In this document: piece by piece, positions 1 to 13,001 of the stretch
Numbering within the stretch: the stretch's first letter is position 1
Layout: each line of letters begins with the position of its first letter
NCBI GenBank assembly: GCA_026874595.1
Contig: CM049308.1
Span: 52,155,624 to 52,219,623 of the forward strand
Direction: 5' to 3'
DNA from: Sipunculus nudus
Lineage: Eukaryota > Annelida > Sipuncula > Golfingiida > Sipunculidae
Length of the DNA: 64,000 bases
Program-made: the position numbers and the translations under genes
The notes under the pieces: generated by a model
What the model was told of the DNA's origin: nothing
What the model saw: only the letters and a program-made list of their open reading frames with translations
Databases searched by the model: none

Positions 1-286
1 CAAGCAACTCCTAGCAAGTACAATAAATTTCAAGCAAGTTCAACAAAGTTCAGGCAAGTTCAAATAACTTCAAGCAAATATAAACAAGTTAAAACAATTT
101 AACTTAGACCAAGCAAGTTCAACAAAGTCCAAGAAATTTAAATAACGTCAATAAAATCAAGCAAATTAAACCAATTCAAACAAGTTCAACTGAGTAAAAA
201 TAAAATACAAGCAAACTCAAGTAACTTCAAGAAAGTTCAACTGACTTCAACAAATTAAACAAATTCAAACAAATTCAAGTAAAACT
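1..286. repeat. degenerate 10-bp tandem repeat
   Basis: A minisatellite-like tract with a period close to 10 bp and consensus near CAAGCAAGTT. Units drift by substitution and by 1-2 base indels, and the phase slips several times. No coding potential is seen. The period is close to one helical turn, so the A-runs recur on one face of the DNA. Confidence 0.7.
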
Positions 287-289
287 TCA

Positions 290-509
290 GATCTGCGCCC
301 CGACTCGGGCAACCAACAGATCAGCAAGGAAGTTCAAGCCAAGTGTGTTCACATCTGCGCCCCGACTCGGGCAACCAACAGATCCTCAAGTAGATGTTAT
401 AGCAAGTATCTAGTATATATCAAGTATTTTCAAGTCTTTTGTAAAGTGTTTTTCAGTGTATAGGTAAAATAAAAAAAAGATCTGCGCCCGACTCGGCAAC
501 CAACAGATC
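290..509. repeat. three copies of a nested-hairpin motif
   Basis: Three copies of a roughly 31-33 base motif start at 290, 352 and 479. Each has an outer pairing of ATCTG with CAGAT and an inner stem of GCCC or GCC with its complement around a constant CGACTC loop. The third copy has lost one C on one side of the inner stem and one G on the other, so the stem is shorter but still fully paired. The function is unknown. Confidence 0.7.
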
Positions 510-514
510 GTTCC

Positions 515-538
515 CCAAGTCTAACAAGTTAGACTTGG
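515..538. repeat. perfect 11-bp inverted repeat
   Basis: CCAAGTCTAAC is followed after two bases by its exact reverse complement. It lies just downstream of the third hairpin copy and may belong to the same repeat. Confidence 0.75.
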
Positions 539-734
539 AGCAAAAAAAGTTTCTTCACCCGGAACTGACGCTGCGGGCCGTCGGCCGTCGGTAGATCTCT
601 CTTATCTCTGAAAAAACAAAATCCATGTTAATTTCAGCATAATATAATGGTATCAATCTACAACATAGCTAGTGGTCATGTGCCTTGACACTCAACTAAA
701 ATCAGGATGACATGAACAACTTGCAACATCTCGG

Positions 735-1800
735 AAGCCCATAGCTCTGAGAATATGATTAAACAGAGACTGACTTTCGGGTTTCCAAGATTCCATGTCA
801 ACCTATAGATGATTTCAGGTCCAGTGCTTACAATGTGTGGCCTTTTAACATATGACAGTTTCATTACAGGTCTCAAAGAGAGAAAAAAAAACAAAATTGT
901 GGAAATTCTGGAAGAGATATAGAGAAACCAATTATCCGAATCATGGTGCTCTATGCAGTAGGTATTCAGATACCTGAGCTTTGGTATCACACTTTTGATT
1001 ATTCTGCTCCATAGCTTCATAGAATATGAGTAACAGAGACCTTATTTCAGGTCTCCAAAAGACATTTAATGGTCCTTCCTTGGTCTAAAGTAAGAAGATT
1101 CAAGGTAGAGTGGATCCGCTTTTTGCCCTGTTATCAGATGGCGGTTTCATTGACGGTCTTGGAAAAAAAAGAAAAGAAAAATATTCGTAAAATATACAAT
1201 CACAAGAATCGATTAAATAACCCTTTATCATGTTACATGCAAAGAATAATTGTGGAATAATCAATGGAGCAGTTATTCAGATATTAGAGCTTTTATATAA
1301 ATATTTCGATTATTCTGAGGGGTATCCTGGAGCTCTTTTGCTCGAAGAGTAGGGTAACAGAGACCTTGTTTCAGGTGTCCAACGATGGACTTCATGGACC
1401 TACCTGGGTATCAAGAAAAAAGATTCTCGGTCCAGTGGATACGATTTGTGCCCTGTTTACAGATGGCAATTTCATTGTACATGTGTGAATAAAAAAAAAA
1501 GCCGGGGGGGGGGGGGGGGGGGGGTCGAAAAAATGGGGAAAATACTGGTGGCGCCACCATTCTGCGGAAAGTGATGGAGCATCATTAGTCTTGCAAACAA
1601 TATTGCTGATCAATGCTATATTTATTTAGATATGTCAGGTTTTCTATCAAAATTTAATTATTTTGTTGGGTATTTCTGACCCCAGAATCATAGAGAATAT
1701 GGGTATCACAACCGTAATTTAAACTTTCCAAGGAGATCCTTCATGGACGTCTCTGTATGTAAAATTCGAGAATTCCAGGCTCGAGGATTTTATGCCCTAT
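735..1800 (+). repeat. dispersed tandem repeat array, family A, first cluster
   Basis: Four diverged plus-strand copies of a 290-350 bp unit. Each holds, in order, a segment like GAATATGGGTAACAGAGACC, then TTTCAGGTNTCCAA, a segment ending in CAGGTCCAG, the words TGCCCTGTT, and a G- or A-rich stretch before GGCGCCACCA. The four copies begin near 735, 1007, 1329 and 1683. The same unit forms a second cluster at 42740-44710. No protein is supported; reading frames in it are short and differ between copies. Confidence 0.75.
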
Positions 1801-2500
1801 TAATGAACAGATACAAAGACGGACAAAGGGCGATCACTATTGATCGGATCACTTTCAGTCAGCTAAGCCAACATGAAATGAACACTGTGGGAATTATGGG
1901 ACGATGTGATCACGTAAATGTACCCTTTACTGGTCTAGGTACACAGTATGACACTTTACTATCTCTTTTCTTTATTTTTTCACTTGACAGATAAAATGAA
2001 CACTTCTTCAAATAATCCAAATACAAGCGCACCTACAGAAAATTACCTCCTGTACTTCTAGACAAATTATTTCTGAAAGATTTCTTAGCATTTTCTTATT
2101 TACAATAAAATTAAAAATCCGTTGGAATTTAATTAGTGTTATTAATCCAGGAACCCCTATTAATTCCTCCAAAAAAAAAAATAAAATGTATAACCTTATA
2201 CCTGATATATAGAAAAAGATTTTAACTTTCAATACACTTACCTACCGCTGGTCTTAACTTCAAAATGATTAACAAGTGCCGACGTTCATTAATATTTCAT
2301 GCATGAAACCACTCACCTGACAAGAACACTGGCAGATACATCCAAACATCAGCATATAACGTAAAGAACCAATCAATAAAATATGCTTAAGAATCCAAAA
2401 CTTATTCCCAATACTTGAACAGCTATTTCAATTATTCAATATGCAGATACTGTACAAATGATAATACCACCAATATAGTACCAAAATACAAAGGCCACTA
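1801..2500. other. AT-rich stretch, no gene seen
   Basis: No convincing coding sequence. Two minus-strand splice-donor-like sites (GTAAGT and GTGAGT contexts, near 2245 and 2315) lie here without a recognisable exon attached. Confidence 0.4.
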
Positions 2501-3800
2501 TTAATTCATAATAAAAATACTAACACTTAGCTCACATTACACTTCATATAAATTTAATATCAATATAAATTATGATAAAGAAATACAGTATAGTCATCAT
2601 TAACTACTCCATATCGAATTATCAGCATCAAGAATGAATTAAAGGGACGTTTGTAAAAAGGATTTCCTTACACACCAAGAAATTTTAACTTAAATACGAT
2701 TTAATTTTACATATATAATTCGTTACATTGCATATTGTACTCACCATGTGTTCAAAATAACGAAACAACAGACATTCGTAGTTTATTACCACAGTTGTGT
2801 CACCAGTTCGATTGAATACACAGCCACACTTGTACATTATTCTCACGCCCTAACAATGTCAGAATCTACTTTAGGTTGAATAAAAATATCTTGTAAATGA
2901 AAGTATCCATTTGTATTTCAGTTAACGAGTAGCTACCATATTCTCCCTAAATACTATTTCGCAACGAATCAGCAGTATTGAGACTAGTTAAAATGCACAT
3001 TAAATTCATCAAAACTATCCCCTCGTAACTTTCAACATTGATACATAAAATCAAAACACCTTGCTCAACTTAAAGCCAAATCATTTTAATTAATAAAAAT
3101 ACACTTGCATATGCACGATACATCTATATGCACAGTTATTTCATTTATTACTTAAATGTAGATGCAAAGTCATTGTATATACTTGCTCCGCACGTTACAT
3201 TGCATACGAATTTAATATAAATATAAATTATGATAAACGACTAAAGTCTTCATTAACAGCTCCATATCCAATTTATTAGCATCAAGAATAAATTGATTTT
3301 TGTGATAAAGAGTTCCTTACACACAAGCTATTGTAACTTAAATACGAAATAATTTTACATCTGTAATTCGTTACATTGTATATTGTACTTACCTTGTGTT
3401 GAAAATAAGACAACAGACATTCATAGTTTATTAGCACAGTTGTGTCACCAGTTCCATGGAATACACAAGGCCACTTGTACATAATTCTCACGTCAAAACA
3501 ATGTCAGAATCCAATATAGGTTGAATGAGAATATATCTTGTAAATGTTAGTATCAATTTGTTTTTCAGATAAAGTGAGCAGCAACCATAATCACTTCACA
3601 ATCTACTTCAAACGAATCAGCAGGATTAAGGCTACGTAAAATGCATATTAAATTCATCAAAACTATCACCTCGTAACTTACAACAGCGATACATAAAATC
3701 ACAACTACTCGTCTTCCTTTCAGCTCAATCTTTCTAATAAAAATATTCTTGCATATGCACAATACATTTATGTTTATATGCACAGTTACTTCGTTTATAA
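2500..3800. repeat. tandem duplication, unit about 650 bp
   Basis: The block from about 2500 to 3150 is repeated at about 3190 to 3800 with moderate divergence. Shared landmarks include the pair near 2551 and 3210 (AAATTATGATAAA), the pair near 2720 and 3370 (TTACATTG then ATATTGTACT) and the pair near 2795 and 3435 (ACAGTTGTGTCACCAGTTC). On the minus strand both copies have a splice-donor-like sequence (GTGAGTACAATA and GTAAGTACAATA) at the same place. Confidence 0.75.
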
Positions 3801-5220
3801 GTTAAATTTACACTGACATTGTAAATATTGCTCTGTGCATATTGCTTTCATTCAAACCCTCCTGCTACACATTTTTATGAATATATTATTTTTTATATTA
3901 TAAGTTCGCATGAAATACTTCATAAAATTATGAAAATTAATATTATATATATAAATATATGCATGCATACTCATCCCGCAATAATTCAGAATCCCAAAGT
4001 CACATATCAACTTAGAAGTTATAAAAATATCGCCATGATATTGTCGACGATATCCAGTTTTTCAAAGATTTATACGTATATTTAATACAATATGATTCTA
4101 CGATTCTATAATTTAGTAGAACGATTATCGTTTTTGCTTTCCATTCAAAGTAAGACAATACATTCACAGGTCGTTCGCAAAATTGTTACAATTGTTCGGA
4201 AAAATATACAGCGGCATACTGTTCTTCCGTACAAAGAATTGTAAAAATTAACAAAATTACAACTCTCAATTACAGTAAATAGCTTCAATACTTCAGAACG
4301 AATCAATTCCATCAAGCCTAACTTTGATGTATATACCCTTCATCTAAACACTCGTATGATAATATTATAACGAATTCGAACATCAAAACAAACCTTCCTA
4401 ATAAAAGTAAACTTATATAACATATTCATACTTTACTTGCCCGGTTATTTTAATTATTCAAGTACATATTCAAGACAGCCACATCATACGGTTTATCCAC
4501 ATCACTCACCCCACCCCATCCCCTCACAGAAAAAAACGCCCAAAGAATACAACAGACAGGGAACCATTAATAAAATTACTAAAAATGTGTGACCCATGGA
4601 TGTCAGTCTTAAATAAAAAAAACTCAATTACAATCCGCATACTAAGAGTACTGTCAAGAAGAATCGAGACTTTTACCTACAACCGGTTACATCCTGGAAC
4701 CCGACGTTATAATTTAAATCAAAGAGTTGTTGAAATTTTCATATATCCAAGTTTGATAAAAGGCATTCAATTTATTCACTTTAAACCAAAACAATTCTAC
4801 TTGTGTAATCAAATAAACTACGTCCTGAACTTGCCGTCTTTAAAACACAAAATAAATCGTCAGAACCTATTAAGCCTTATAACGGATATCACAGTCGCAT
4901 AATGGATATCGCAGACTTTACCAACTCGCAAATATTTAAACCTAATTCCGCACATTTTCATATATTTACAAATAATTGAAATGGGTTTCAGACTTACCGT
5001 GTGTTCAAGAGATTCTTACTTTATTACTACAGTTCAGTCTTTTTAATTATCCAATGCAATATACAACCAACAATATAAACATTTCAAAATGTTTTAAAAT
5101 GTTTTTAACCATCAAATACAATAAGCAACAGCTGTTCATCAACTATAACTGTTGCACAAAGAATCGAGACCAAGATCATATATATATATATATTTTTACA
5201 TAAATATAATTTCATCCGAT
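3801..5220. repeat. further decayed copies of the 650-bp unit
   Basis: Segments near 4380-4460 and 4980-5040 resemble parts of the preceding tandem unit, including another minus-strand donor-like GTAAGT near 4998. Divergence is high and boundaries are unclear. No protein is supported. Confidence 0.4.
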
Positions 5221-7330
5221 AACAATATAAATCATAGCATTAAGTTGAAATTTAATAGCAACATGTTGTGATATTCATTTAAATATGCACATAAAAAAAA
5301 ATTTAAATCATTATTATGAACGTTATAGGATACCCATGATTTATTTGTACGTTGTCAAGAATTATTTCATCACACTAGCAAGTCTTTATTTAATATTCGA
5401 ATAATATGCCTCACATAAGAAGTCTCCAATATCAAACTTTCAATTCAATTAGAATGTGGAACAAAAAGTCAGTATCACGGTGTAAACATAATACTGGATG
5501 ATCACGATCACCGAACTACCTGTCAGACTACATACCAAAATACACTAACCCTGACAATAAGAATTAAAACAAAATGTTTATATAACACTATTTTAACATT
5601 ATAATATTATTATAAATTATCTTTTGTACCGAATACTTGACATAAAAACCATTCTCTATAAAACCATGGCAACAGTCCTTTCCGAAAATAAAACTTCCTT
5701 GAGAGTTCAAGTTACATTTAAACAATTTAATTGCTGCAACGTTCTAAAGTTTTTTCTCCAATTGACATTAAATATTTTAATCCAACACCTATTGTTCTAA
5801 TATATGTAGTTTCAAACGTGTATCGAATTAAAATAATAATGCTCAACACAAAGGTTAACAATCAACTTTGTATACCACATTATACCATCTGTTAATATAC
5901 TGCGACATAAGATCTTTTCCAGACAAGGTTTATACTGAAGTCTACAACATTTTCAATTATCGAACAGTTGATTATAATCAGGAATGCAAAAAATGACGAC
6001 ACTGATTCATACTGCATCTCAAATAATCATATCACCATGCTACATTAGAAAATAAAAGAATCTTCCGTAGCTGGGCTTGTACTTGGTCTTGATGAATTCC
6101 TAGCTTCGGAGCAGTTACCAGGTCGATCGAACTCGTTCAAACGATAAAGCATGGCGGCAAGTACCATCCCCGCCTCCCCTATAAACTCCGTTTATGAAAT
6201 TTGCACAACTGGAAATTTACAAATATCATTACCGACCTTTTAATAATAAGAAACAAAAACATGTCGTAACAAGTAAAAAAATCTTCAGGCGTGATACTAG
6301 TTTATACCAAAAATGATTTAAAGACAACATCTCCTGATATTTACCTGAAACAGCCTTTGGTACACAGCATTCTTACAATACGGCGTATAATGCCATTCTC
6401 AGCCTGCAACCAAGCAACCCCCCCCCCCCCCCCACATATCCTTAGCTACATATTTCTGAACTAGTACCTTCCTCTAAAATGGAGAAAAACTTTCAGTACA
6501 AGTCATTATATTATATCAATGCTGATATTCCCCATTAAAAAAAATCACTAAAATGCAGTTCTTTGCACACTGTGAAGGTCAAAGGGCCCACAATGTTCGC
6601 GGTTTAAAAGATTTCTATATTAGCAAACTTTTCCTTAATAAAATTAAACACATTTTTAAAGCATACAAATTAAGAATCATTCACCACAAATTCAACAAAT
6701 GTATGCTAACTGCATATATATTTAAATAAAACAATATTTTTGTATGAACTTGTAGATTTTGAAATGTTTTACCAAACCCCTCATAGATACCCGATATGCC
6801 AAGGATCTTTAAATTTTAGAGCATCAATCGTCAACGTATCACGTACCTTCCTTTGCTTCATCTTTCATCAATGGAGCACCACTGTTTACCACTGATATAT
6901 ATATATATATATATATACATACATGCACTAGAGAACGATGACCACAATACAACGCACGAACAAATACATACCTTTACTCCTATGCACGCATACATCCATT
7001 CCATCTGAATAAATATATCATGAGCCAAAAAATAATAAGGGGGAGGGGCTTTCTACCAAATGACAAAACATAAACGGCTGAATAAATTAATAAACCAACA
7101 TGGAAAACCTGAATACATTTTAGGAATACCAAAACATCCATGCACTAAATCATGTATTTACAAACATGTACATTTGGAAAGCAAATAAATAACCAAGAAA
7201 CCCAAAAGTGTAATTCAAAGAACCGAATAGAACTCACATAACATAATAATAAAAACTTAATCGACTCTGAACAATTGTTATCGCAAGAGTTTACCTCACG
7301 GTGGGCAAATCTTCCCCTATCCTTGAAGAC
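5221..7330. other. AT-rich stretch, no defined gene
   Basis: Mostly AT-rich sequence with a poly-C run (about 6416-6433) and an (AT)n tract (6896-6919). A GC-richer island near 6060-6180 reads on the minus strand as a short open frame with a good start context (GCCGCCATGC) and a possible donor after CGACCTG. Further minus-strand donor-like sites lie near 6353 and 7335. These could be 5' exons of a minus-strand gene, but no family is recognised. Confidence 0.3.
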
Positions 7331-7802
7331 TTACCTGTGCAAATAGTCCGGCATTCCACCAGTCGGATTTATGAACTCCAGTAAACATACAGAGATATTT
7401 TGAGTATAACTTACTTGCTCTTTAGATCTTCTCTGTCCAAGGAACAAAAAAAGGTATAAAATCGCAGTATATATAGTTTTGGAAACAAAATCTTTGGTGT
7501 GAGAAAAACTTGGTGTAACAGTATTGACAAGATCCAAGAAGTCTCAGTGCCTCACACAGCGCACGACTATAACCAGTCATGATTACAAATACACGCTATA
7601 TTTCTATATGTTGTTTGGAACACTTTAATTTGGGTAACAGAGATAATAAAATTCAAACAAAAAATCTGGATCCCATTCATGTCTCAACGTCATATTCACG
7701 CATACCAAGTTCTGGTCAGGGCTAGCTTTTGTTAGGCCAAAACAAATTAATATTGTGTTTTTTAAACAGTTTTTTTATTCGATGCGGCGGGCGCCTCTTT
7801 AA

Positions 7803-7961
7803 TTAGCGACAGCTTGTCACCCCAAACGTCGATTTTAGATATACTGAAGACGATGGGGTGACAGTACAAGCTATTGGGTTCGCATCAATTCTAGTATGTG
7901 CAGATGTGCACGCCATTTCTGATACTACTTTTTCATCTTCATCTACTTCTCGAGCTGTCAT
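7803..7961 (-). CDS. small hypothetical ORF, 52 aa
   Basis: A short frame with ATG at 7961 and TAA at 7803-7805. Its N-terminus is acidic (MTAREVDEDEKVVSE) and the rest is Ser/Thr rich. No domain is recognised and no signal peptide or membrane segment is seen. It sits in a locally GC-richer patch. An imperfect hairpin (TCACCCCA against TGGGGTGA) lies inside it. It could be a first coding exon of a minus-strand gene or chance; splice-donor-like sites downstream on the same strand (near 7335 and 7410) make the first reading possible. Confidence 0.25.
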   Translation of the reverse strand: MTAREVDEDEKVVSEMACTSAHTRIDANPIACTVTPSSSVYLKSTFGVTSCR

Positions 7962-8139
7962 TTTCCTGAGTTAAGACAAAAAGTGACGTTATTCTGTTGG
8001 GGAAAATAATAATTATTACATCAACGGTTGACTTACGTGTATTCGTGCAGCAGTTTTTAATACCGAGGCTGGTTTTACTCGAAAAACTCGTCTCCACGTC
8101 TGTTAGCGGGAGAACCATAACTTCCGGTAGGGGATTCCC

Positions 8140-10265
8140 AAACGGCTATGTGTAAAACTCGGAAGTCCGAAGTCGGAAGCAAGGATTTTTTAAAACAAAG
8201 CAATGATCGAAGCATAATTAAAATGCTACTACATTAATGGAAAGTACCATTTTATTTTTATTGATAGAATTATGTTTTTTTAGCATAATGCAAAAATCAA
8301 AGTTATCCATCCCAAGTTATAGACTCGGAAATGCCCGGTTATGGTCCAGATGTGTAAAACTCGGAAGCCAGTAATGGCTAATGCACTGGTCATCATATCG
8401 TCAGCAAACGTGTCAAGCATTTTCAATTATTTCAATATGACATATTTTTTATAAACTCAATCTGTTTTTTTAACATTCATGATGCTGTTTTTTTTTATAA
8501 TATATTATATTGATATTTTATTTAATTTTGTAACACAAGATTATATTAACTCATCAATATTTTACGCTGTTACCGTATTTTATGTTGGGGGAAAAAGTTC
8601 AGTAAATGTTTAAAAATAAATTGTTACAGAGCAAATGTTATAGATATAAAAAATTCTGTTTAATAATAGAACCTGATACCAGCAACTATTAAGTTCAGAG
8701 AGGATGTCCGAAAGCGCACGGTACTATACTGTATCGAGAATTCCGACTATAGTCCGGTTCATTTTGTTTTCTGAGGATAAAAATATAAGGATCAAATAAA
8801 AATAGTGAGTATACACGGATTATATTCAGATGCATGGATTTTTATAAAGATCAAAATATATTGAATTTTCATATTTGTTCAACGTATGGGAAATATATTA
8901 CTGTTTTTATTTTGAATGACATCGTAATTTATAACTATTTTTGATGCCGTATTAGGGTTTATTATACCATATTTATTATTCAGTGGTGCATCCATAGAGG
9001 GCGCAAGCCCATTTAGACGTAATATCTCTCATTTTATCGAGTTCTTTTCCAATAAATTCGTAATCAACTTTCATTTCTATTTCAGATTACTTTTTTATTC
9101 CCCAGCAATTTCATTATTATATTTTTGACTTTCCAATTCATAAGTTGGTGATTTACTCCACTTTGAGAGCATATAAATATATACTAGTATATTGAGGAAT
9201 CCCCCCCCCCCCCCCCATCGCATTACCGTGCGAGTCATGCACGGTCTCCCCACAGAGCTCAGCTCGGGGTGGGATCGACCGTGAAAAATCTCACGCCTCC
9301 TCGGATGATACTCAGACTCACGCACTGTGAGCCTGGGCGCTCACAGATCACAAAAGTCGGTAAAATGCAAAGATTGTCATAAGACTTAAACATATCAATT
9401 ATTTTACAATGAGTACTACCTTTAAATAGTGACATTTTGCAAGTTATAAATGTATAGACGCGCATTTCATCATTGACATTAACATTTTACGAACTTTTGA
9501 ATATTTACACTTTACAGTTTATACCGTAATTTTATAGAAATATAAATATTAAAGCCCAACAACCTCAAGTTTGAATATATTGTTCAAAAACATGTAGGAG
9601 AATAGTTGCAGAAAACAGAAAATCCTCATAATCATTTGTTTAAGGTGCCTAAAATGTCCTCTTTACATTGCATATTTTAAAAATTAATCCCTTCCCATAC
9701 ATTCCTCATGTAAATATAAATATCTTTAACAAAATCATAGCTCTAGATGGGGCGAAATATATTACGTGAAAATACACCCACACGTATGTATTATATATAT
9801 TAAATTTACAAATAAAAAAATTAAGAAGTTATAGTTTTTCAATTATGTATCATGTATATTGTATTATACACTCATTAAAAGCAGAATCATGCATAAAAAA
9901 TTTTAATATATGCATGCAACTATAATTATAATGTAACTGCATTTGGGCTGTGGCTCTTAACTGACCACAAGTTAACCAGTGCGTCTCTGTGACTTCCGAG
10001 TTATACACATTGGATCACATCCCAGCACTTCTGACTGATTTCCGAGATGGCTTCCGAGCACAAAATCATCCATAACTTTCAGATTAAAGAATGGATCACT
10101 ATTATTCTTCACAGAATGATAATGAAGATCTTATTCTATCGGGGAAAAAAACGGTATCGAAGCGTTAGCATTTTGTACATGCTTTAAACTGCTTTATTTA
10201 TAAGACAATTCCTTCGTTTCCGGCTTCCGGCTTCCGACTTCCAAGTTTACATACACGACCGCGCC
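8140..10265. mobile_element. foldback structure with 250-280 bp inverted arms
   Basis: The left arm (about 8140-8400) and right arm (about 9985-10265) are diverged inverted copies. They share a start like TGTGTAAAACTCGGAAGTC, a GAAGTCGGAAGC block, an ATCGAAGC word, a TCAAAGTTATCCAT-like block and a second CTCGGAAGCC. About 1.6 kb of AT-rich DNA lies between them, including a SINE fragment. No transposase is seen. This is a non-autonomous foldback element or two insertions of one family in opposite orientation. Confidence 0.6.
9215..9345 (-). mobile_element. SINE fragment, reverse orientation
   Basis: The minus strand carries CGTGAGATTTTTCACGGTCG, followed by a GTGGGGAGACCGTGC-like stretch. 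It matches the core of the complete SINE at 23692-24092 just after its tRNA-like head. The head is strongly diverged and the tail is replaced by a G-run. No target-site duplication was found. Confidence 0.55.
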
Positions 10266-12420
10266 ATGACACATTTAGTTTTGAATGAGAAGTACCGCTT
10301 CACGTGAATCGGTGCCACAGTGATGAAAGGAGGTAATAAATGCAATTATTTTTGTGTAACAACATTTCTTCTTCGATATTAAGCACATATAATACGACTT
10401 TACAAGCCTGTGATGCCAAATAATACCAGACAGTAAATATTTTGATCCGACCCTTAGAATGGGCGTTCTGTTGTGACTGCCATCATGACTCCAGGCCCTA
10501 TCAGTTTATTTCCGAAGGCCTGAGTGTATGTTGTCATGGCTACCTTTTAATATTTTTCTGACCATGAAAGTAGTGTACAATAGATATTATTTTTCAGCAC
10601 TAGCGTAAAAGTAATATGCCATATGTAATGATGGAAATTATCAAAATATTAGTTATATATTCCTTTTACCTGCAATGTTGACATACAATATTGATAATAA
10701 AATATGAAGGGTGTGAAATTCCTGCACAGTGTGACGAAATGAATAATGGTAATACGTCGTTAAACAACACCTGATTTCTTTTACTTAAGCAATACAATTA
10801 ACATAATTAATAAAGTAATGATGTAATCTCACTTATATTTCCCATTAAAATTAAAAAAAAAGAACAATGGAAGGTTAAAAGAAAAACATCAAAAGTGATT
10901 GCAAAGAGCAGGAGCCCACTTTAAACCGGGGTAACGGTCTATGTATGATCTGTACCCGAAACATGCAAATAACTTTTTCAATGAGACGAAATTTTAATAT
11001 TTTTTAATTGTTTCCTTCAATATTAGTATCCGTTTTTACGGAAATCGTGCACGCTGTTTATGAATATTGACGTCTAGTAGAAGTCGTAGAAAAAAAACAA
11101 CCAAGAAACACGAAGACATGACATAGCCGTAACATTGCATATGTGTAATTTATAGTAACCGGTTTAAACTTTCAAAGGAATTAATAATAATTTGAAGTAT
11201 ATTCTTTGTGAAAAATTGACCAATTATCTTTCGGAAGGACACCAGCCGATACGGAAATCACAATATTTATTTATTTTTTTTTTTTTGGGGGGGGGGGGGG
11301 GCATGATCAAGCACGTCAACGGATTGAAATATAATACTTGGGCAAAAGAAATGGTTCCAAGTCACTCATGCTGTGCCTGAAAAACGTATCATTTTATGTT
11401 TTTGGCCTACTGGCGCTTCCTCCCACAGCTGCAGGTGCACAGTTGGCGGGAAACCGCATGAGGATCACTCATGCTTCACTTATGCTACACTTATGGCCCA
11501 GATTTGGTCACACGTGCATAAGCTGTCTCCTGAAACAAAGGAATCACTTAACTGTTGATCTGTGGAAACAATATCCAATTACCCCTACAATAAATTTATA
11601 AAAAGAACGTAAATAGAACGTGATTTAATAAATGAAGTATCAAGACACTTAATCTAGACTGTCAAAAATACAGGATTCTATCAATTTATTTTTAAATCGA
11701 ATTTCTATCACGTCTTCATTCCATGTTGGTTCGAATATAGAATCCGGACAACATGAATCCTGCACTGAGTAAACATCAATACGTCCCCCGTATAAACACG
11801 AATAACCGCGTACATTAGACCGAATTCTATACTCGCTCCCTCATGTTTACCAAGGACCGCGCTTTTATGATCGAATAGATAACACTCCAAATATGTGTTA
11901 TTTGGGCGGGGCCCTGAAATGGGTTCCTGCGGTTTCAAATGTGAAGTGAAAGGAATTAGGATTTTGTAAAATGCAGAGCCTCCTTTCTCGGGCGAGGGGC
12001 AAGATAATGTCAATTTGTCCTTGTTATCAACACATAAACATACATATAATTACACCGGTTTTAATCATGTATTTGTGAAGCGCCATAATAACTTTTCTTT
12101 TGTCACCTTGTTGTTCTAGCACAAATCGCTTTCAAACTCGCACATTCAAATGACAATTACCATTTACAGTACATCATTCTGTTTCTTTCAAATAGGGTCA
12201 AATGTAAATGTAAATAAAATCACTGTCATCATAAATTGTTTGATTGCAGCCCCATCTTCACAAGCTGTGGCTTATTTCTTCCTCTTTTTTGTTGTCCCCC
12301 CAATAGCCGAAGGCCCCGTTGGTGCGGGACATTGAAATGCAGACTGTCCGGCCGGCCGTCACATCTTAGTAAACATGCATTGATGCTCGTTAATAGGGGA
12401 AAGACTAATTTCGATGTTGG
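10266..12420. other. no gene recognised
   Basis: AT-rich DNA with a T-then-G homopolymer junction near 11275-11302. A GC-rich patch near 11900 contains GGGCGGGGCC. Open frames around 11338-11601 and 11708-12013 have no recognisable domain and no splice context, and are not called as genes. Confidence 0.3.
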
Positions 12421-12647
12421 AAAACCTTGACACATTTTTCAAGGTCACAGGTCTGATAATACTGAAATGATGTCAACGCGATAATAGGAAATAATATTTC
12501 GGATGCAATAACGATTTTTTTCAGCAATAAAGCTTCGTATCAGTGAATAATATCGAGTAAAAAGATTGATGACCTTGACACATTTTTCAAGGTCACAGCT
12601 ACGATAATACTTAAATGACGTTAACATGATAACTTGGAAAATATATA
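12421..12647. repeat. tandem repeat, unit about 148 bp, with hairpin
   Basis: Two units (the second interrupted) each begin with ACCTTGA, eight bases, TCAAGGTCA. The second unit has the complete inverted pair TGACCTTGA / TCAAGGTCA. Both units share GATAATACT(G/T)AAATGA downstream. The 5.8 kb element at 12648 is inserted inside the second unit, whose remainder resumes at 18479. Confidence 0.75.
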
Positions 12648-13001
12648 CACTGTAAAAATGACGTTTCACATGATGTTTCAAAATGATGGTACATGTTTCA
12701 TTAGAAAACATGTATTCAAATTAAACATGTTTTGAAACATGTAATATTAAATATCTGACAGACTTTCTAGTTTGAAACATCCTTCTTTTCGATACATGTT
12801 TAATATGCATGTTTGAGTCATCTCCATGTTTCACGAAGCAGCTGGTATGGAATAACTGGTAAACAATTATGATAAAGCAGGCGAAATATTCCGTTGTTTT
12901 ATACACCGGAAATAGCTAACGGAACGCGCGGGAGCGTCCCCGGTCAATAAGTTTAGGTACCTGAAAACGTGAAATTAAAGAAGACATACGACGGTACAAG
13001 T

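Noticed and set aside
1-286. Telomere or subtelomere repeat
   Set aside because: The 10-bp unit is degenerate and unlike TTAGGG-type repeats.
290-509. Hammerhead ribozyme or CRISPR-like array
   Set aside because: The conserved hammerhead core (CUGAUGA and GAAA) is absent. Three copies with uneven spacing in animal DNA are not a CRISPR array.
1743-1994. 83-codon plus-strand frame
   Set aside because: It begins inside a family A repeat unit, the frame is not kept in other copies, and no domain is seen.
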